NCBI GenBank assembly: GCA_018907035.1
Contig: JACCIC010000003.1
Span: 3,022,501-3,086,500, forward strand
Direction of reading: 5' to 3'
Origin: Sycobia sp. Sy_11
Lineage: Eukaryota; Arthropoda; Insecta; Hymenoptera; Epichrysomallidae
DNA: 64,000 bases
Shown here: positions 1-12,460 of the stretch, in pieces
How the letters are laid out: the number at the start of each line of letters is the position of its first letter
How positions within the stretch are numbered: the first letter of the stretch is position 1
Notes under the pieces: generated by a model
The model's input: only the letters and a program-made list of their open reading frames with translations
Databases searched by the model: none
Told to the model about the DNA's origin: nothing
Program-made: the position numbers and the translations under genes

Positions 1-1610
1 TGCCACCGAAAGTCTGGCAAAGACCGCCATATAATTATTTCTGTTTCTATTTGCTCGCAAGGGCATGTCAAATTACGTTGCTCAGGACTGTTTTGTGTCC
101 TGAATTTTCAGACGATGCTGCAATAACAGATAGAAGAAATACTTCAGTCCGACATTACGAAAATTTATTAAAAGATTCTTAACGCATAATTTTATAGAAA
201 TGGAAACCTGTTTAACACTATAATACTTATTTTTTATAATGCTTCGCGCACAACTTTATATAACTCATTTATATCAACTTTTATTACTCATAACACTTGA
301 AATTTGAGAATATTGTTTTATTAGGCTTTCCCCAAAACACTTCCAATCAAGAGGACTCTATCAGAAATTTTGCACCCGTCGACTATATACTAATCTCGTA
401 TATAAAAAAATTGCCAAAAGACTTGATTCAAAACTTATTGTATAATTATGGCCTCATAAAATTTCCTGCATTAGTGATGTACTTTATTCACATTCGTTCT
501 CGTAGTCACAGTTCCGGTTAACGAAAGCTTAAATATATATTACGCATGCGTGCCGCACTGCTCGCGTCACGCTCATGTGCACACACATATGCATATATGG
601 CATGTATATAATGTACACGGTAGAGTCGGTAGATAATTCATAATCTCCGTACCGCACCGCACGACAGCAGTCGAAAGCAATCTTTCCTATATCCACCGAG
701 AGGCGTATTCATGCAGCACAGACAACTGCTTCTATATATATATATATATATTACAGAGTTAACTCACTCGCAATATCCTGGCCATGCGCAGGAACAGGAA
801 TACTTCACATAATACACAGTCGAGAAATACTCACCGTAGCAACCCTCGATACTCATAAGTGTGCGCCTGACCGTCCAAAGTATTCATGCAGATGACAAGA
901 TGACCCCATTTTACTGTCGCAGCCGAGTACTCGGCTAGACGGAGGCCTCTCTTGAATTCTTGTATACATATATAATTTAGTTGAAATTCCGAAAACAACG
1001 GGTCGTTCGCGCAGCTTGTCGTGTGCAACGGACGAAGCTTTCGCGTTGCTAATGTGAATTAAAGAAAAGACACCGAGTTTGATTATAACTGTACTCGGTG
1101 ACGTTAATGGAGTAGTTGATTATATTTTATATGGATGACTAAAGTTTAACAATCCCATTGATCTCATTTGATAAAATTTTAAAAAAATTTAAGATCTATG
1201 CAGATTCTATATAAAGAATACTTCAATTTCGCGAACTTGTATATTTAACATATTGGTACAACTAATGTACCTAATTAGAATGAAATCTAAGGACATTATT
1301 GTTCTACATTTATATTCCAAAATCTGCTTCAAATTGAAAAATTGTTAAATACTAGTTTTAGAAAAAGATTAATAAAATCCATGAGTATCAGTCTGCCATG
1401 AATACTATTTTTGGACACATAATAAGCAAAATCGTTCGATGGTAAACAGGTTCATGAGAAAATCACATTGCCATTTGCGTAATGCTTTAGCGTTTTATTC
1501 GAATTCCGGTCGCTATTCATGGCCAAGTGGAATGTTTTTAGAAATTGATTCTTACGATGCTGAATCATTAAGTACCCGTTTTTCTAATGATAATGCTACT
1601 TTTTCTCATG
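1..1610. other. Non-coding AT-rich stretch, no gene recognised
   Basis: Only short open frames are present and none has a recognisable domain or convincing splice context. A short TA run lies near 731-751. The plus-strand open frame at 1439-1675 has no recognisable features and runs antisense into the mariner remnant, so I do not call it a gene. Confidence 0.6.
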
Positions 1611-1619
1611 AATCGTTTT

Positions 1620-2130
1620 ATAAACGATATACTTTTTCTAAGACTCTGACCATTTGGCAAATCCTCCAAATATAGGATGTTTTAAACTCTTCGTAGTCAG
1701 CCTCTTGCTCAGTGATGGCCCCGCTGTTTAAACTAAGTTTTTTATCCGCGAGCCATGCTTTTTAATGTTGGGTAACAAAAACAAGTCTCAGGGAGCGCAG
1801 TTAAACAATTACAGTACTATGAAAATAATTCATAGAGTAGTTCATATAATGGGCTACGACAATTCTCACTGGGCGAGCTGATCTAATTTTTATTTGTCAT
1901 ACTTGGAATCATATTTTTTTCAATTTCTCATCGATTCGGTCCATTAAAGTACTATTGTTTTTCTTCATGATCCTGCAATTTTTTTCCAGAAAGTCTAATA
2001 AAATTATTCCCTTTGAATTCCATAAAATTGAAACCATGGTTGAAGTATGATGTATATCTGATGTTTCGTGATCGACCAAGGTTTTATTAACGGTTACAGA
2101 TACCTTAACAACGATTTCCTCGGTATTCAC
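1620..2130 (-). pseudogene. Decayed mariner-family transposase fragment
   Basis: Read on the minus strand, 2130-1909 is open and ends with a segment resembling the mariner catalytic core: a W-(D/N)-x-K-G-I stretch (ILWNSKGIILLDFLEK), then STLMDRIDEKLKK. After stop codons the similarity resumes toward about 1620 with a mariner-like C-terminal pattern (KAWLADKKLSLNS, followed by E-rich sequence and a Y-x-R-I-C tail) in place of the usual W-L-x-G-K-x-F-x-S. The residue normally Asp after the Trp is Asn here, and at least one in-frame stop and probable frameshifts interrupt the frame. Functional mariner transposases are about 340 residues with a DD34D triad; this is a partial, inactive copy. I could not find its N-terminal helix-turn-helix region or its terminal inverted repeats. 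The assignment to mariner is from remembered family motifs. Confidence 0.65.
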
Positions 2131-3107
2131 TTCTATGGGATGTCCTCGGAATTTTTCATCGAATAGTTCTTTGAAAGCAGTGATATAGTGAAGTTCAAAT
2201 TCGTTAAAGTAATATCGTTTGCTTATTGTGAAAATTGTGTTTTAATAATTCTCAAGAATAGTATCCTTAAAATTTCACCGTGCCTGTTCAATATATATCC
2301 AATCGAGCCTATAGTTCAGTGTCTAAAAAGACGGTTCAACCACTTAGGTCTAAAATCATATGTAATAAAATTTTATTTTTTTCAATTTCTAAAGAACTTT
2401 TGATATCCAATAATAAAGTACGGCACACGGCCGTTCATAATGAAATTCAGCAACTATCAAAAATGTTTGTATCGTCCTGATACAACATTAAACCCAACTT
2501 TGCCATCAAGTTTTGGCATTTAATACTTTTGCATTTAAGTGACTATTCTTCATCTACGATTATGGAAGATCGACTTCTTTTGTTTCACTTAAAAAACATT
2601 CGACCGAACTTTGGAAATCTAAGAGGCCTTAACGTACATAGAACAAGTCCAAAATGTGCGATGATGAAAAAATAATTGTATATATATATATAGAAACAGT
2701 CCGCTGCGCAGGTCTTGTCGTGAACGCTTTATATCGTCATAATAACAAGCGTGCGCTCTTGTTGAGAGAGTATATTCCGAAGACATAGAGAAAGAAAGAG
2801 AAAGATCTTTTCCGGGACAAGCTCTCTTTAACCACCCCTGTCGCTTAGCTCCATAAGTAAATCTATATACCCTTCCGAAGACGTATAGACCCACAAACAC
2901 ACATACACATACACACAGTCGCACATTGGAACGAACTGGTTTTTTTGCACTCTCCCCGCGAACTGAAGAAAGAGAAAAGAGCCGAGGGAAAGCAAGTAAT
3001 TTTCAAGATGCCGTAAAAAGTTAGCGACGTACCAGAAAGTTTTCCACCCCCCCCCCTTCATCGTTCTTTCGGCCACGCGCTCGACTCTGCGCCCTGGAAT
3101 TCGAGGT

Positions 3108-3113
<6 letters not shown>

Positions 3114-3172
<59 letters not shown>
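3114..3172. repeat. (CT)n microsatellite
   Basis: About 29 near-perfect CT units. A shorter C run (about 9 C) sits just upstream near 3049-3057. It is the first of three CT tracts within 900 bases. Confidence 0.97.
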
Positions 3173-3177
<5 letters not shown>

Positions 3178-3463
3178 TTTCTCCCTCTCGTTCTCTCTAT
3201 ATCTCTATCTCTGTATCTATCTCGAGGTTATATAGATTGCACGAAAGAGTGTGTTTCAGAAAGGCATCCTCGAAGTTAGGGGTCTGCTCGCTCTCTTTGT
3301 CGAAGGCTCGCCTCGCTGTATGGGTCTCGTGCATATATTTACATAGTTGATTACTATCGAGGGGAAACCTATACGCACACACGCACGCACGGGAGTAGCG
3401 TTGGAGAGGGGGGGCGTATTCATTTCGAACTTTGGACTCGTTCTATATTGGAAAACCTTTCCT

Positions 3464-3467
<4 letters not shown>

Positions 3468-3538
<71 letters not shown>
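3468..3538. repeat. (CT)n microsatellite
   Basis: About 35 CT units with one interrupting T. Frames through it encode Leu-Ser on one strand and Arg-Glu on the other. Confidence 0.97.
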
Positions 3539-3910
3539 AACCTCTCTTGGTCTTTGATGACTTATTGATTCTTCCCTGCATACATAATTATTTTTCTGAG
3601 AAAGCTATTTCTAAATTGTGTATGGATTATACATATAATTACTCTGGTAGAGATAGAAACGATTTGTAGTAGGAATCAGCAAGTTTTGTTGAAAGTTCTA
3701 AATTACAAGATAATGGATAACTACTGGTCAAGAAATGTTAAAATATGATCTCGTATGATTAAAAATTCTTTGTACCAGCGATTTCTGGATAATTACTTAA
3801 ATTTTCTATATCTTGATTCGTTATTTTAATTTATTATTTTATTTTTATGTCTACAGTGGACGTTCTGCAAAGTTAATCGTCGTTGGACATAATCTCAATA
3901 CTTTTTACTT

Positions 3911-3911
<1 letters not shown>

Positions 3912-3953
<42 letters not shown>
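3912..3953. repeat. (CT)n microsatellite
   Basis: Roughly 20 CT units with one early interruption. Downstream are AG dinucleotides that could act as splice acceptors (near 3967 and 3987), but no supported exon follows. Confidence 0.95.
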
Positions 3954-3955
<2 letters not shown>

Positions 3956-5319
3956 ATTCCAAACAGTTTCTTTAGCGAATGCTACAGGTAAAAATAGCGC
4001 ACTTCCGAATTTGGAGCAATATTCTTATTGAATATTTGAAACTCAATTTGAGAGCTTTGGGATTTTGAAACAAAACCTGGTTTCGAGATAAATATTTCGT
4101 ATTTTTGTGAACATTTTTGTAAAGCTGGTGAAGATATATATTAAAGTAAATATATTAAAAATAATTTTCAAAGTATATGCATTTACATACTAGAGTATGA
4201 CACTAATTAATTCTAAAAGGCGAAAAAGAAAATTAATTCTTTACTTGAAAAAACACACTCTCAATATCACACATAAAGTCATATCACTTTGTCGATTATA
4301 TCGTAAAGACCCCCTTACTATTTTTGTCTTTTTCCCTCCCCCCTCTCTCTATCTTTGAGACGCAGCGTTCGCATACATGCACATACACGCACGCACGCGC
4401 GCGCGCGCACACACCGGAACCTCTTACAGAGCTTTCTGAATTCGCATCTATATAGGAGCATGTGTGTGCTTTCAATTTATTTGCATGCATGTACACCTTC
4501 GAGGTGCTCGAGCATGCAAAGTACGAGCTCCGTGCGCTGTTTTCGTATGCTATATATATGCCGCATTAATATGTAAAAGAAGTAACGGTGCAGTCACCAT
4601 AACTAATTTTTCTTTTTTTCTTTATATCCACGATAATAAGGCTGCGAGAATATCGTCAATGCTTGCGCGATCAATGAAAGAAACAGAATCCGGATAAATT
4701 AAAAATAACACTAATGGTTTACTTAATTGCTCACTTGCAGTAATAGAAGCCAAACGATTGAATTCGTCAACGATGGTACGCGATGCGCGGGCTGTATAAA
4801 CTATACGCGGGCACTTTGCAACAAGTTCGTTAAGTTTCAAATGCCGGTAATGTAGAAAACTCTCGTAGGTTCGAAGTTTTGAATTAAAGGTTGCAAAAAT
4901 GGACCTAAAGTTCGTTATAAAAAGACCAGCGCAGCTGCACAGTGGTTCTCAACTACAATTCGTTTCACGTTGCGCTCCTCCGTCGAAATGGAGACGTGTA
5001 TTAACATTGCTTTATGCATTGGCGCACCGTTTGAAAATATATCCATGTCGTTGATAAAAAAATATACCGGATTTCGTTTGACTGAATAGAACTACTACCT
5101 GTTCTGAGAACCTTCCCCGATGCTCTTTATATAATTTCCCATTCGAGTTTTTTGCTCGCTATACCCTTACACACATCGTCTTTGCCGTATCGGCCTCCCC
5201 TTCTGTCTTCGCGCCCAGACAACGTCTTCATCGGGCCTCTTCCCACGGATTGAATTTCAAACCTGAAACAGCCACTGACGCTTTCACTTGCACTTCCGAA
5301 GCCGCACTATATTATATAC

Positions 5320-5320
<1 letters not shown>

Positions 5321-5364
<44 letters not shown>
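5321..5364. repeat. (TA)n microsatellite
   Basis: Twenty-two TA units followed by a short CACGCGCG tail. Confidence 0.97.
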
Positions 5365-5367
<3 letters not shown>

Positions 5368-6380
5368 GCGCGAATCTAGTAATTCTTAAGCTGTCTTTTT
5401 CTTCACATATGTTCCATGACATATTTGTAATGAGGCGTTGAACTATAGAAATAATACATTTCCATGTATTTTAATTGTACTTTATTAGTATAATTCTTGG
5501 AACAAAAATAATTTTTTTTCTTCAAAAGGTGATTGAAAGACATGTTTTTCCGCAACCATCGCCTCGCCTTCCGCGCCCCTATTAAATCGGCTAAAGTTTT
5601 AATTAATATCGAAAGTTTTTTACATCGAGCACTCAAAAAAGGCCTGCATTAATAAACATCCCCGATATCTCCTAATCTTAAACGTTAGTATACTTCTTTT
5701 ATTCTCGCGCGATTCTTCGAGGCGATGCTCATGATGGCACTGTACTTAAAAGCGAGAGAACGCTTTAAATGCAGCCTTTGCGCTTTACCGTTCGAGCACT
5801 AAAATAAAAAGGCGCCGGTCGGTGGGAGTTTTCAATTACTTCGCCAATTAAAAAAGTCTTAACGTTGTATATCTGCGCACGTTTCGTCGGCGCGTCGACG
5901 CGGCGAGGCGCATCTTTTATTCGATTTCAAGTTTTTAATCAGTTGTAAATTCTAAACCGTGCCGTAATATAAGCGATGCGATTTCCTTATGAGATTCATG
6001 CAAATTTCATTAGAAGAGATATCAAGCAATGACGATGCGAGGATGAAATGTTACTTCGTTTATTATAGCTAGCAGCATGTAATTTTATCATAAGAGCTAA
6101 ATTATATTTGAAACGCTCTTCCGCATTTTTTAGTATGTTTTAAATATGAACTTCCAATGCTGTATTGGAATTAATATTATTAGTTTTGGCAACCGTATAA
6201 CTAGTATATAACTAGTATCCCAGAAAAGTCCCAAGTGTCTGGAAACCTATTTTAATGTTCCCAATGTAAAACGCATGATTACCAAATTAGATAATTCATT
6301 AGTTTAGTTTCAATAGATTCGATTAATGTTATATACGAATATAGATCTATATTTATGATAATATGTGTAATTTAATTTTA

Positions 6381-6406
6381 ATTTCTCTTTTTGTTTCAGG
6401 TAAGTC
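6381..6406 (+). promoter_or_regulatory. Candidate recursive-splicing ratchet point (zero-length exon)
   Basis: A pyrimidine tract and CAG (TCTCTTTTTGTTTCAG) abut GTAAGT directly, with the junction at 6399/6400. An ideal 3' splice site fused to an ideal 5' splice site is the documented form of ratchet points that remove very long introns stepwise in Drosophila. Here it would lie in the plus-strand transcript whose next supported exon begins at 32441, which implies a first exon left of the window. The motif is seen directly; its use is inferred. It could also be a chance match. Confidence 0.5.
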
Positions 6407-8540
6407 TCTCAAATGCATATTTGGCTAGCGAATCTGAAATTACGTGAGTTTTGCATGAATATGATTAAGTCAGTTATTTGAATTTTATAGAAATTTCATG
6501 AATTCACAATCACAGTTTGATCAAAAGCTACATACATTTTGTAAATTAATCAGTATAAACAAGCTTAAGTTAAATGAAATTTGAAGTTGATTTGCATATA
6601 ATATGCCGGTAATTTCATTGAACTATCACTTTACATACATCATAATAATATCATCATATGCAATATCCTTAAAGTCACAATAAGAAACTATTTTTTTCTT
6701 TTTTAAACTGTGCACTATTTAATGCAATTTTGATACTTACGATGCTGTATTATCTATGAAAGGTCATTAGAACGTTTGCCTATCAATCCATGTTTGACAG
6801 TTCAGCCACCAGTTTAATATGTCACATTCTCACTTTGCATTCAGAACATCCATAATACTTTTGCGTATTTAGTCAAATGTATAGGATCTTTTAAGGTTTA
6901 AGATTGAGAAGCGATAATGGATAATTTCGTATTAACAGTCAGAGTCAATGGCTATCTAGACACTTCGTGATATAATTATCCACTCCTCGTGAATCTCCTG
7001 AACTAGGAAAGACTTTGCGTATCTTAAAGTCAAACCCGACCTTTTTTTTTATTTTACCTTTAAGCAGTCTAAAAAGAAATCGCTAACTTTCCATACCCAA
7101 CCCTTATTTTTTATAGACCTTCATTTACTTTATTTAACTTCAGTTTTAAATTCCTTGTAGCCCAATTGCTCCAAAGCCCACAACAGTTTATTTTAATTTC
7201 TTTTCTAATAGACAGTGGTTCTAAGGTCCATTTTCAATGTGTAAGCTCTTTGAACGCTAGAGACGCTATTCACTGCATCCGAAGTCCACCGTGCTGCCTC
7301 ATTATTCGAATAATTGGCGACGTTTTTCTGTTTGCATCCAATCTTTTCAGGCAAAAGTTCAGCCGGTAAGCGTATTATTTCTTATACGTTTCTCACCTGA
7401 ACAGCCTTCCTAATTTTTTGATCAGTCGACGAACTGAACCATTAAGGATTTCATTCTTTTTTTTTGGATATTCATTCAGTTAATGTATTGAAATTTATGA
7501 ATCAATTATATCTATAATCCTTTGTATCATATAAGACGACACATTCATTATTAACATTGCTATAATGTAGCTTTTGACTAAAATAACATTATCTGACACT
7601 AATCGACCGAGTCAGAGCTTAATAACGCTGAAAAAATCATAGGAAGAGTCCTTAATGAAAAAGTGATAGGGCTCATCAATATGGATCACTTAAATAATTT
7701 ACTATTAAGGATCTGTCAGTATTAAAGTAACTTCTTTCGGAAATTTTTTAACCAAGTTTTTTGTATGATACAATAATATATGATGTGTTTCTTAAGATAT
7801 TCGAATTAGTATTTTATCTCTATTGGAGGTTCCAGATTTAATGACAAATACGTATATAAATGTACTTATATATTATAATATAATAAATAGTTTTCTGACT
7901 TTTCGGACGCGGAAATTAAGCTCTTTTTAATGTACATGTATAAGTCTAGTAAAAAGTCTTAGTAAAAAGGACTATATAGTCCGTGTAATACGTAAATAAA
8001 TAAATAATATGCCATATTTGCTTCCTTAAGGTTAAGTCGCCGTATACACCTAAACCATAAGGATTAACGTTTTGCACAAATGTCGAATGCTATATCTGTT
8101 GCTGTCGATACGTCGACAGTCCAAAATACAGCTTTCAGTATTTGGTGCTCTCACCACGCTTCATGGGTGTTTTATTCTTTTCATTTTTTTCCTTCGCATT
8201 CTCCTTTGGCGATTCCATGTACTATTATTATTTTTTGTTTTTATTCAATTGCTTATGTTTTAGCCGATTTAATGTATTCCAGAGGAATAAAAGGAAATCC
8301 ATTGTAGGTATTATCAGCGACTTACAATAACCTATGGCCATTTTGCTCTTTTCAATCTTTCTGTTATATGAACCTCAAAAGAGAAGATACAGACGCGGGA
8401 GGGAGCGGAGTAGAGCGGAGTAGGGGGAAAAAAGCGCCCGGCTCGGCTTCGTGACGGATACCGCGCCGCAGCCGTCGGCCATTTCGAATTCCTCGGGTCT
8501 ATATCAAAGGAGAGATTCTTTTCACCGGACGAGCGCTCGC

Positions 8541-8544
<4 letters not shown>

Positions 8545-8593
<49 letters not shown>
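8545..8593. repeat. (TA)n microsatellite
   Basis: About 24 uninterrupted TA units, flanked by moderately GC-rich sequence on both sides. Confidence 0.97.
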
Positions 8594-8598
<5 letters not shown>

Positions 8599-8777
8599 TA
8601 TACAGATACTCGTACACAGAATATACTCAGTCGCGTCACGAAACCCGGGCACGGACGTGCAGGTGAACGGGCTGTCCGCTGGCGTACGTGTATGCATGCG
8701 TGCGTAAACTCCCTCGAACGTTTATTTTGCCGGCGTGGACTCAATAATGCAATACGCAGAGCTCTCCACCTCAGTCG

Positions 8778-8804
8778 CTCTCTCTCTCTCTCTCTCTCTC
8801 TCTC
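8778..8804. repeat. (CT)n microsatellite
   Basis: Thirteen CT units followed directly by CAGGTT. Confidence 0.95.
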
Positions 8805-10370
8805 AGGTTCGAAGCGATTACTTTCGATTCGTGCATCGTCATAAGTTCCATTTCTGTTTTCTGCTCTATTCAAATTTGTTATATCCTCGCTAATTTCGGG
8901 CTTTCTTTTTCTCGCGCCCCTCCTCTCCTTTTCTTCATCTGCCACAATCCAGTCTGCTTTGGCTTATATATGTATATAGGATAGCACAATATTGACGAAG
9001 CTTCGATTTTCGGAACATATCTATAAGTTGAACATCGCATTTAATATACGCGCTTCTCTCTCGTTTACACCTGAATTTACTCGACTCATTCGGACTCTTT
9101 GATCTTTTCGCCTTCGGCCTATATTCTTCATTTGGCATCTTTCTCCCTGGCTTCCTCCTTTCTCTTATTTTTCTCCTCTTTCTATTGTACACTGTAGCCG
9201 CCAGTAGCTCGCATCGTTCCTGACAATAAAGCGTTTTACTCCGTTTTATATTATATTCTTTCACTCTCATCTTTTTTAGTTCTTTTTTATATATCGACAC
9301 GATCGAAGGTAATGAAAATCCATGCAGCTATGATGCGCCTATTGATTTTTTTTTTTAATGCATTCGAAATTTTCTATCTAGAAATCAGAACAAAAATATT
9401 TTTTCAAGGATAATGGCATACTGAATTACTGATAATAATAATTCACAAAACATTAAATTAGCTTACGACTTCAATTATCATTTGCATTTAACAAAAATGT
9501 TTATTAATTTTCTATAAAAGTTTCCAGACATTATACAAGTTATAACTATCAATTTGTATTCATATCTTGATTTCATATATAAACGTTGAACAAAAGTGTT
9601 CAGTGATTTTAAAATCTGTACTTACTACATGGGATATTTTTGCATAATTTTATGATTTTGTTTTTTATAGTAAAGATAATCTTGTTACATGGTGTATATA
9701 TATATTTTATTACCTAATTTATTTCAAGCTTTAAATTTGTTTTAAGTAAAATATAATTTTTCACCTCTACGAATTACGCACAAACTAAAATTCCATTAAA
9801 ATGAGTTACAGATAAGTAATGAAGGGTTAATCAAACAATCCAACAATTACAAAAGCAGATGTCTAGTTATAAAAAGTAGTCGGTAAAATTGTAAACATTA
9901 CTTTTTGCAAACGTCGATCTATTTTCTACATTTGCTCTTTAAGAAGAATAATATTTTGATATAAAATGTCTTATACAAGAGCTTAAAGTTGTGATTTTGA
10001 AAGCTTTGTTATAAATCACCTTGAGAATTCAATGTAATACATATCTATAGGTTATGTGTTTTATACGTTTTACGTGCATAAATCAAAGCTCAATTAAATT
10101 TTTCAAGAACCAAAGTTATAAAACGTCACCGAATGAAGTTTTTGATAAACAAATGAAATATACTTTTCAGTTGACAACAGGTAAAAAGCTTTAAAAATTT
10201 TATTGTTTCTCCTACAAAATCAATTTTATCATCGCTATAGTTCACATCGTGCGATTGATATACTTTTATTATTGTATACCGTCATGAGGAGCTTTTATGT
10301 ACATATATTAGAAAAAAGTTTTCGTATACATATGTGCAAGAGAAAAACGACAGATAGAGAGAAAGAGAGC

Positions 10371-10377
<7 letters not shown>

Positions 10378-10412
<35 letters not shown>
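10378..10412. repeat. (GA)n microsatellite
   Basis: About 17 GA units within a wider purine tract (10359-10422). Confidence 0.95.
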
Positions 10413-10420
<8 letters not shown>

Positions 10421-11030
10421 GCCTGAGGCAGTCTGAAATGTCGGTGAGTGCGTGTAGGAGGGTGAATTAATTTTATTGATAGCGATATCGCGTATATGCG
10501 CATAATCATATTTGGAGTGGTTGAACCGCGCCCTCTCTCTTTCTCCCTCTCTCTTTCTCTTCCCCGCCTCTCTCTAGAGCCCCCTTTTCTCTATTCAATT
10601 TTCTTTTATTACAGTATTAAAAAATGCTGTTCTAGTTTTTTTTTCGTTTTTATTGGTGAAATCATCAACCCAAGAGTGAGTGGATAATAATCTAGGCATA
10701 TAATTAAAAGAATTGCAGATTTACGTATTCTTTATATGATGATTTTTTATTTTAATATGCGATATATTGGAATAAAGTTTCTTAAATCATTGGCATATAA
10801 GCATATGTAATAATATATGTACAATACAGAATTTTCACAACATTATATCAATTTAATCATAATTTTGACGAACTTTACAAGCAATTTTAACCCTGTACAA
10901 ATATGTATAACATCATTCATTCATACGAGGACGTTTCGCACCACCACAACTTCTTATTTCCTCTCCCGCTTTCGTTTTTGCTCTCTTTGTTCTAATCACC
11001 TCGGACTTCCCCATCACCTGCGCTATCTAC

Positions 11031-11570
11031 GCTACGAACGGCGAGGGGGGGGGGCGTCCCTCTTCGCGAAAACCGCGACTTTAATCTGGGGCTCCGAGAC
11101 TGCGGCCGGTCGATAAGTCGTTCTCGTCGTCTACGTGCGCGTAAATGCTCGTGGCCGTTCTCGCGATACGCCAGACTCGCGTATGTGGGTATATACGTGT
11201 ATGTGGAGAGTCTGGTACAGCGCGCCGATGGCACTCCCCTCCTCCCCCCCCTGCCACCCACCGTCAGGCTGCGCGCTGACACGCGGCCCGTCCTCCCGAG
11301 GGAGGAGCGCGAGGTCGCGGCGCCGAGGTCGAACGCACGGAGGAGGATTGTCCGCGCTGAGCCGACGGGAAACGCGGCGGCGAGTCGCCCACCGATGCGA
11401 ACGACGCCCGTGAGCGCCGAGTTTGTCGATGTCGGGACGCCCGCAAAAGGGGCCTGTCTTTCTCGTTCCGCGGCCTGCGTTCGGCGAGCTCTCGCGGTCC
11501 CGTACCTGCTGCAGACTTGACGCTTGCTCGTCTCGATGCAGGAGATTCCTAAACGATGGCGGGGCATTGG
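11031..11570. other. GC-rich island, possible promoter or 5' UTR
   Basis: A sharp rise in G+C and CpG against the AT-rich background, with G8-9 runs near 11045 and 11574 and a C run near 11246. A minus-strand open frame of 213 codons (10992-11633) spans it, but its sequence is Arg/Ala/Ser/Pro-rich low-complexity with no domain, as expected of any frame in high-GC DNA. The regulatory reading is inference only. Confidence 0.4.
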
Positions 11571-12414
11571 AGTGGGGGGGGGGGCAGCGGCGGCGCTATC
11601 GAGATGGAAATTAATTGTAGCAATAAAGAGCAATGAAAATATTCAGTTTTATATACGGGCACGAGTAGAATTCCGTGAAATATTATTTTATTATTTTATG
11701 ATTGTATACAGTGATGGCGAACGTTCGGTTATTTTTCCTGACTTTTTCTTGTTGGATTCCTTGTATACTCTTAGATGTAGAATAGATTATAGAATTGTTT
11801 TTAATTTTTTTAGAATAAAATATCTAAATAAGTTGTTACTTCCTATTATTAGTCGACTTCCCAGGATCATCTCATAGATGGTGTCGTTTGTTCGCTTTAC
11901 AAAATTGGTATCCCACGGCTCATGAAATATCCGAGATGTTCAGCAGAACCAAAATTTTTCAATATTTCATTGCTTTTGTAATTTTCTGAGTATGTATATT
12001 AGGTTACATACATACGAGTTGTTTCATTACTTTTTTATTGTATTTCTGTGATACAAAGCATTTTTTATTTCTTCCTAACTTCCCGGCCCTCGATGTAAAA
12101 TGAAATAAAATATTCCCCATTAAATTATATAAGTATATCGTTCTGTTTAAAATCTTTATAAGTCTAGGAACGGATCACCTGTCGCGTTGCCGATAAGCCA
12201 AACGGGTTATCTAGGGTGAAACGTATATATTTTATTTCTTATATGCATTTTATTTTTTAATTATATAATACTAGTGATTTTTCATGACATCCTATTTTAC
12301 ATTCTTTCTTAATAATTGATTGTCAAATGAATAAAAATTGCCGGATTGACCGGTAATGTTTTATCATTTAATTTATAAATTAAAGAAATGCACGAAATCG
12401 ACCATAACTAATCA

Positions 12415-12417
<3 letters not shown>

Positions 12418-12459
<42 letters not shown>
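12418..12459. repeat. (AT)n microsatellite
   Basis: About 21 AT units. Confidence 0.97.

Positions 12460-12460
<1 letters not shown>

Larger units (their letters stand above)
2131..6375. other. Non-coding stretch rich in CT and TA microsatellites
   Basis: No gene is supported. Three CT runs (listed separately), an alternating CA/CG tract near 4386-4412 and one long TA run occur here. Open frames across the CT runs encode only Leu-Ser or Arg-Glu repeats and are repeat artefacts. Confidence 0.6.
6407..11030. other. Non-coding stretch, microsatellites only
   Basis: Mostly AT-rich. Short open frames at 7166-7369 and 8072-8330 have no convincing domain, and those across 8332-8945 are driven by TA and CT repeats. 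No gene or exon can be supported. Confidence 0.55.

Noticed and set aside
7166..7369. Open frame with FLIDSGSK, similar to a retroelement protease motif
   Set aside because: Only the DSG word matches. The flanking residues do not follow the protease family and no reverse transcriptase sequence is nearby.
10992..11633. Minus-strand open frame of 213 codons
   Set aside because: It lies wholly in a GC-rich island, is Arg/Ala/Ser/Pro-rich low-complexity and has no domain. GC-rich DNA is poor in stop codons, so long chance frames are expected.
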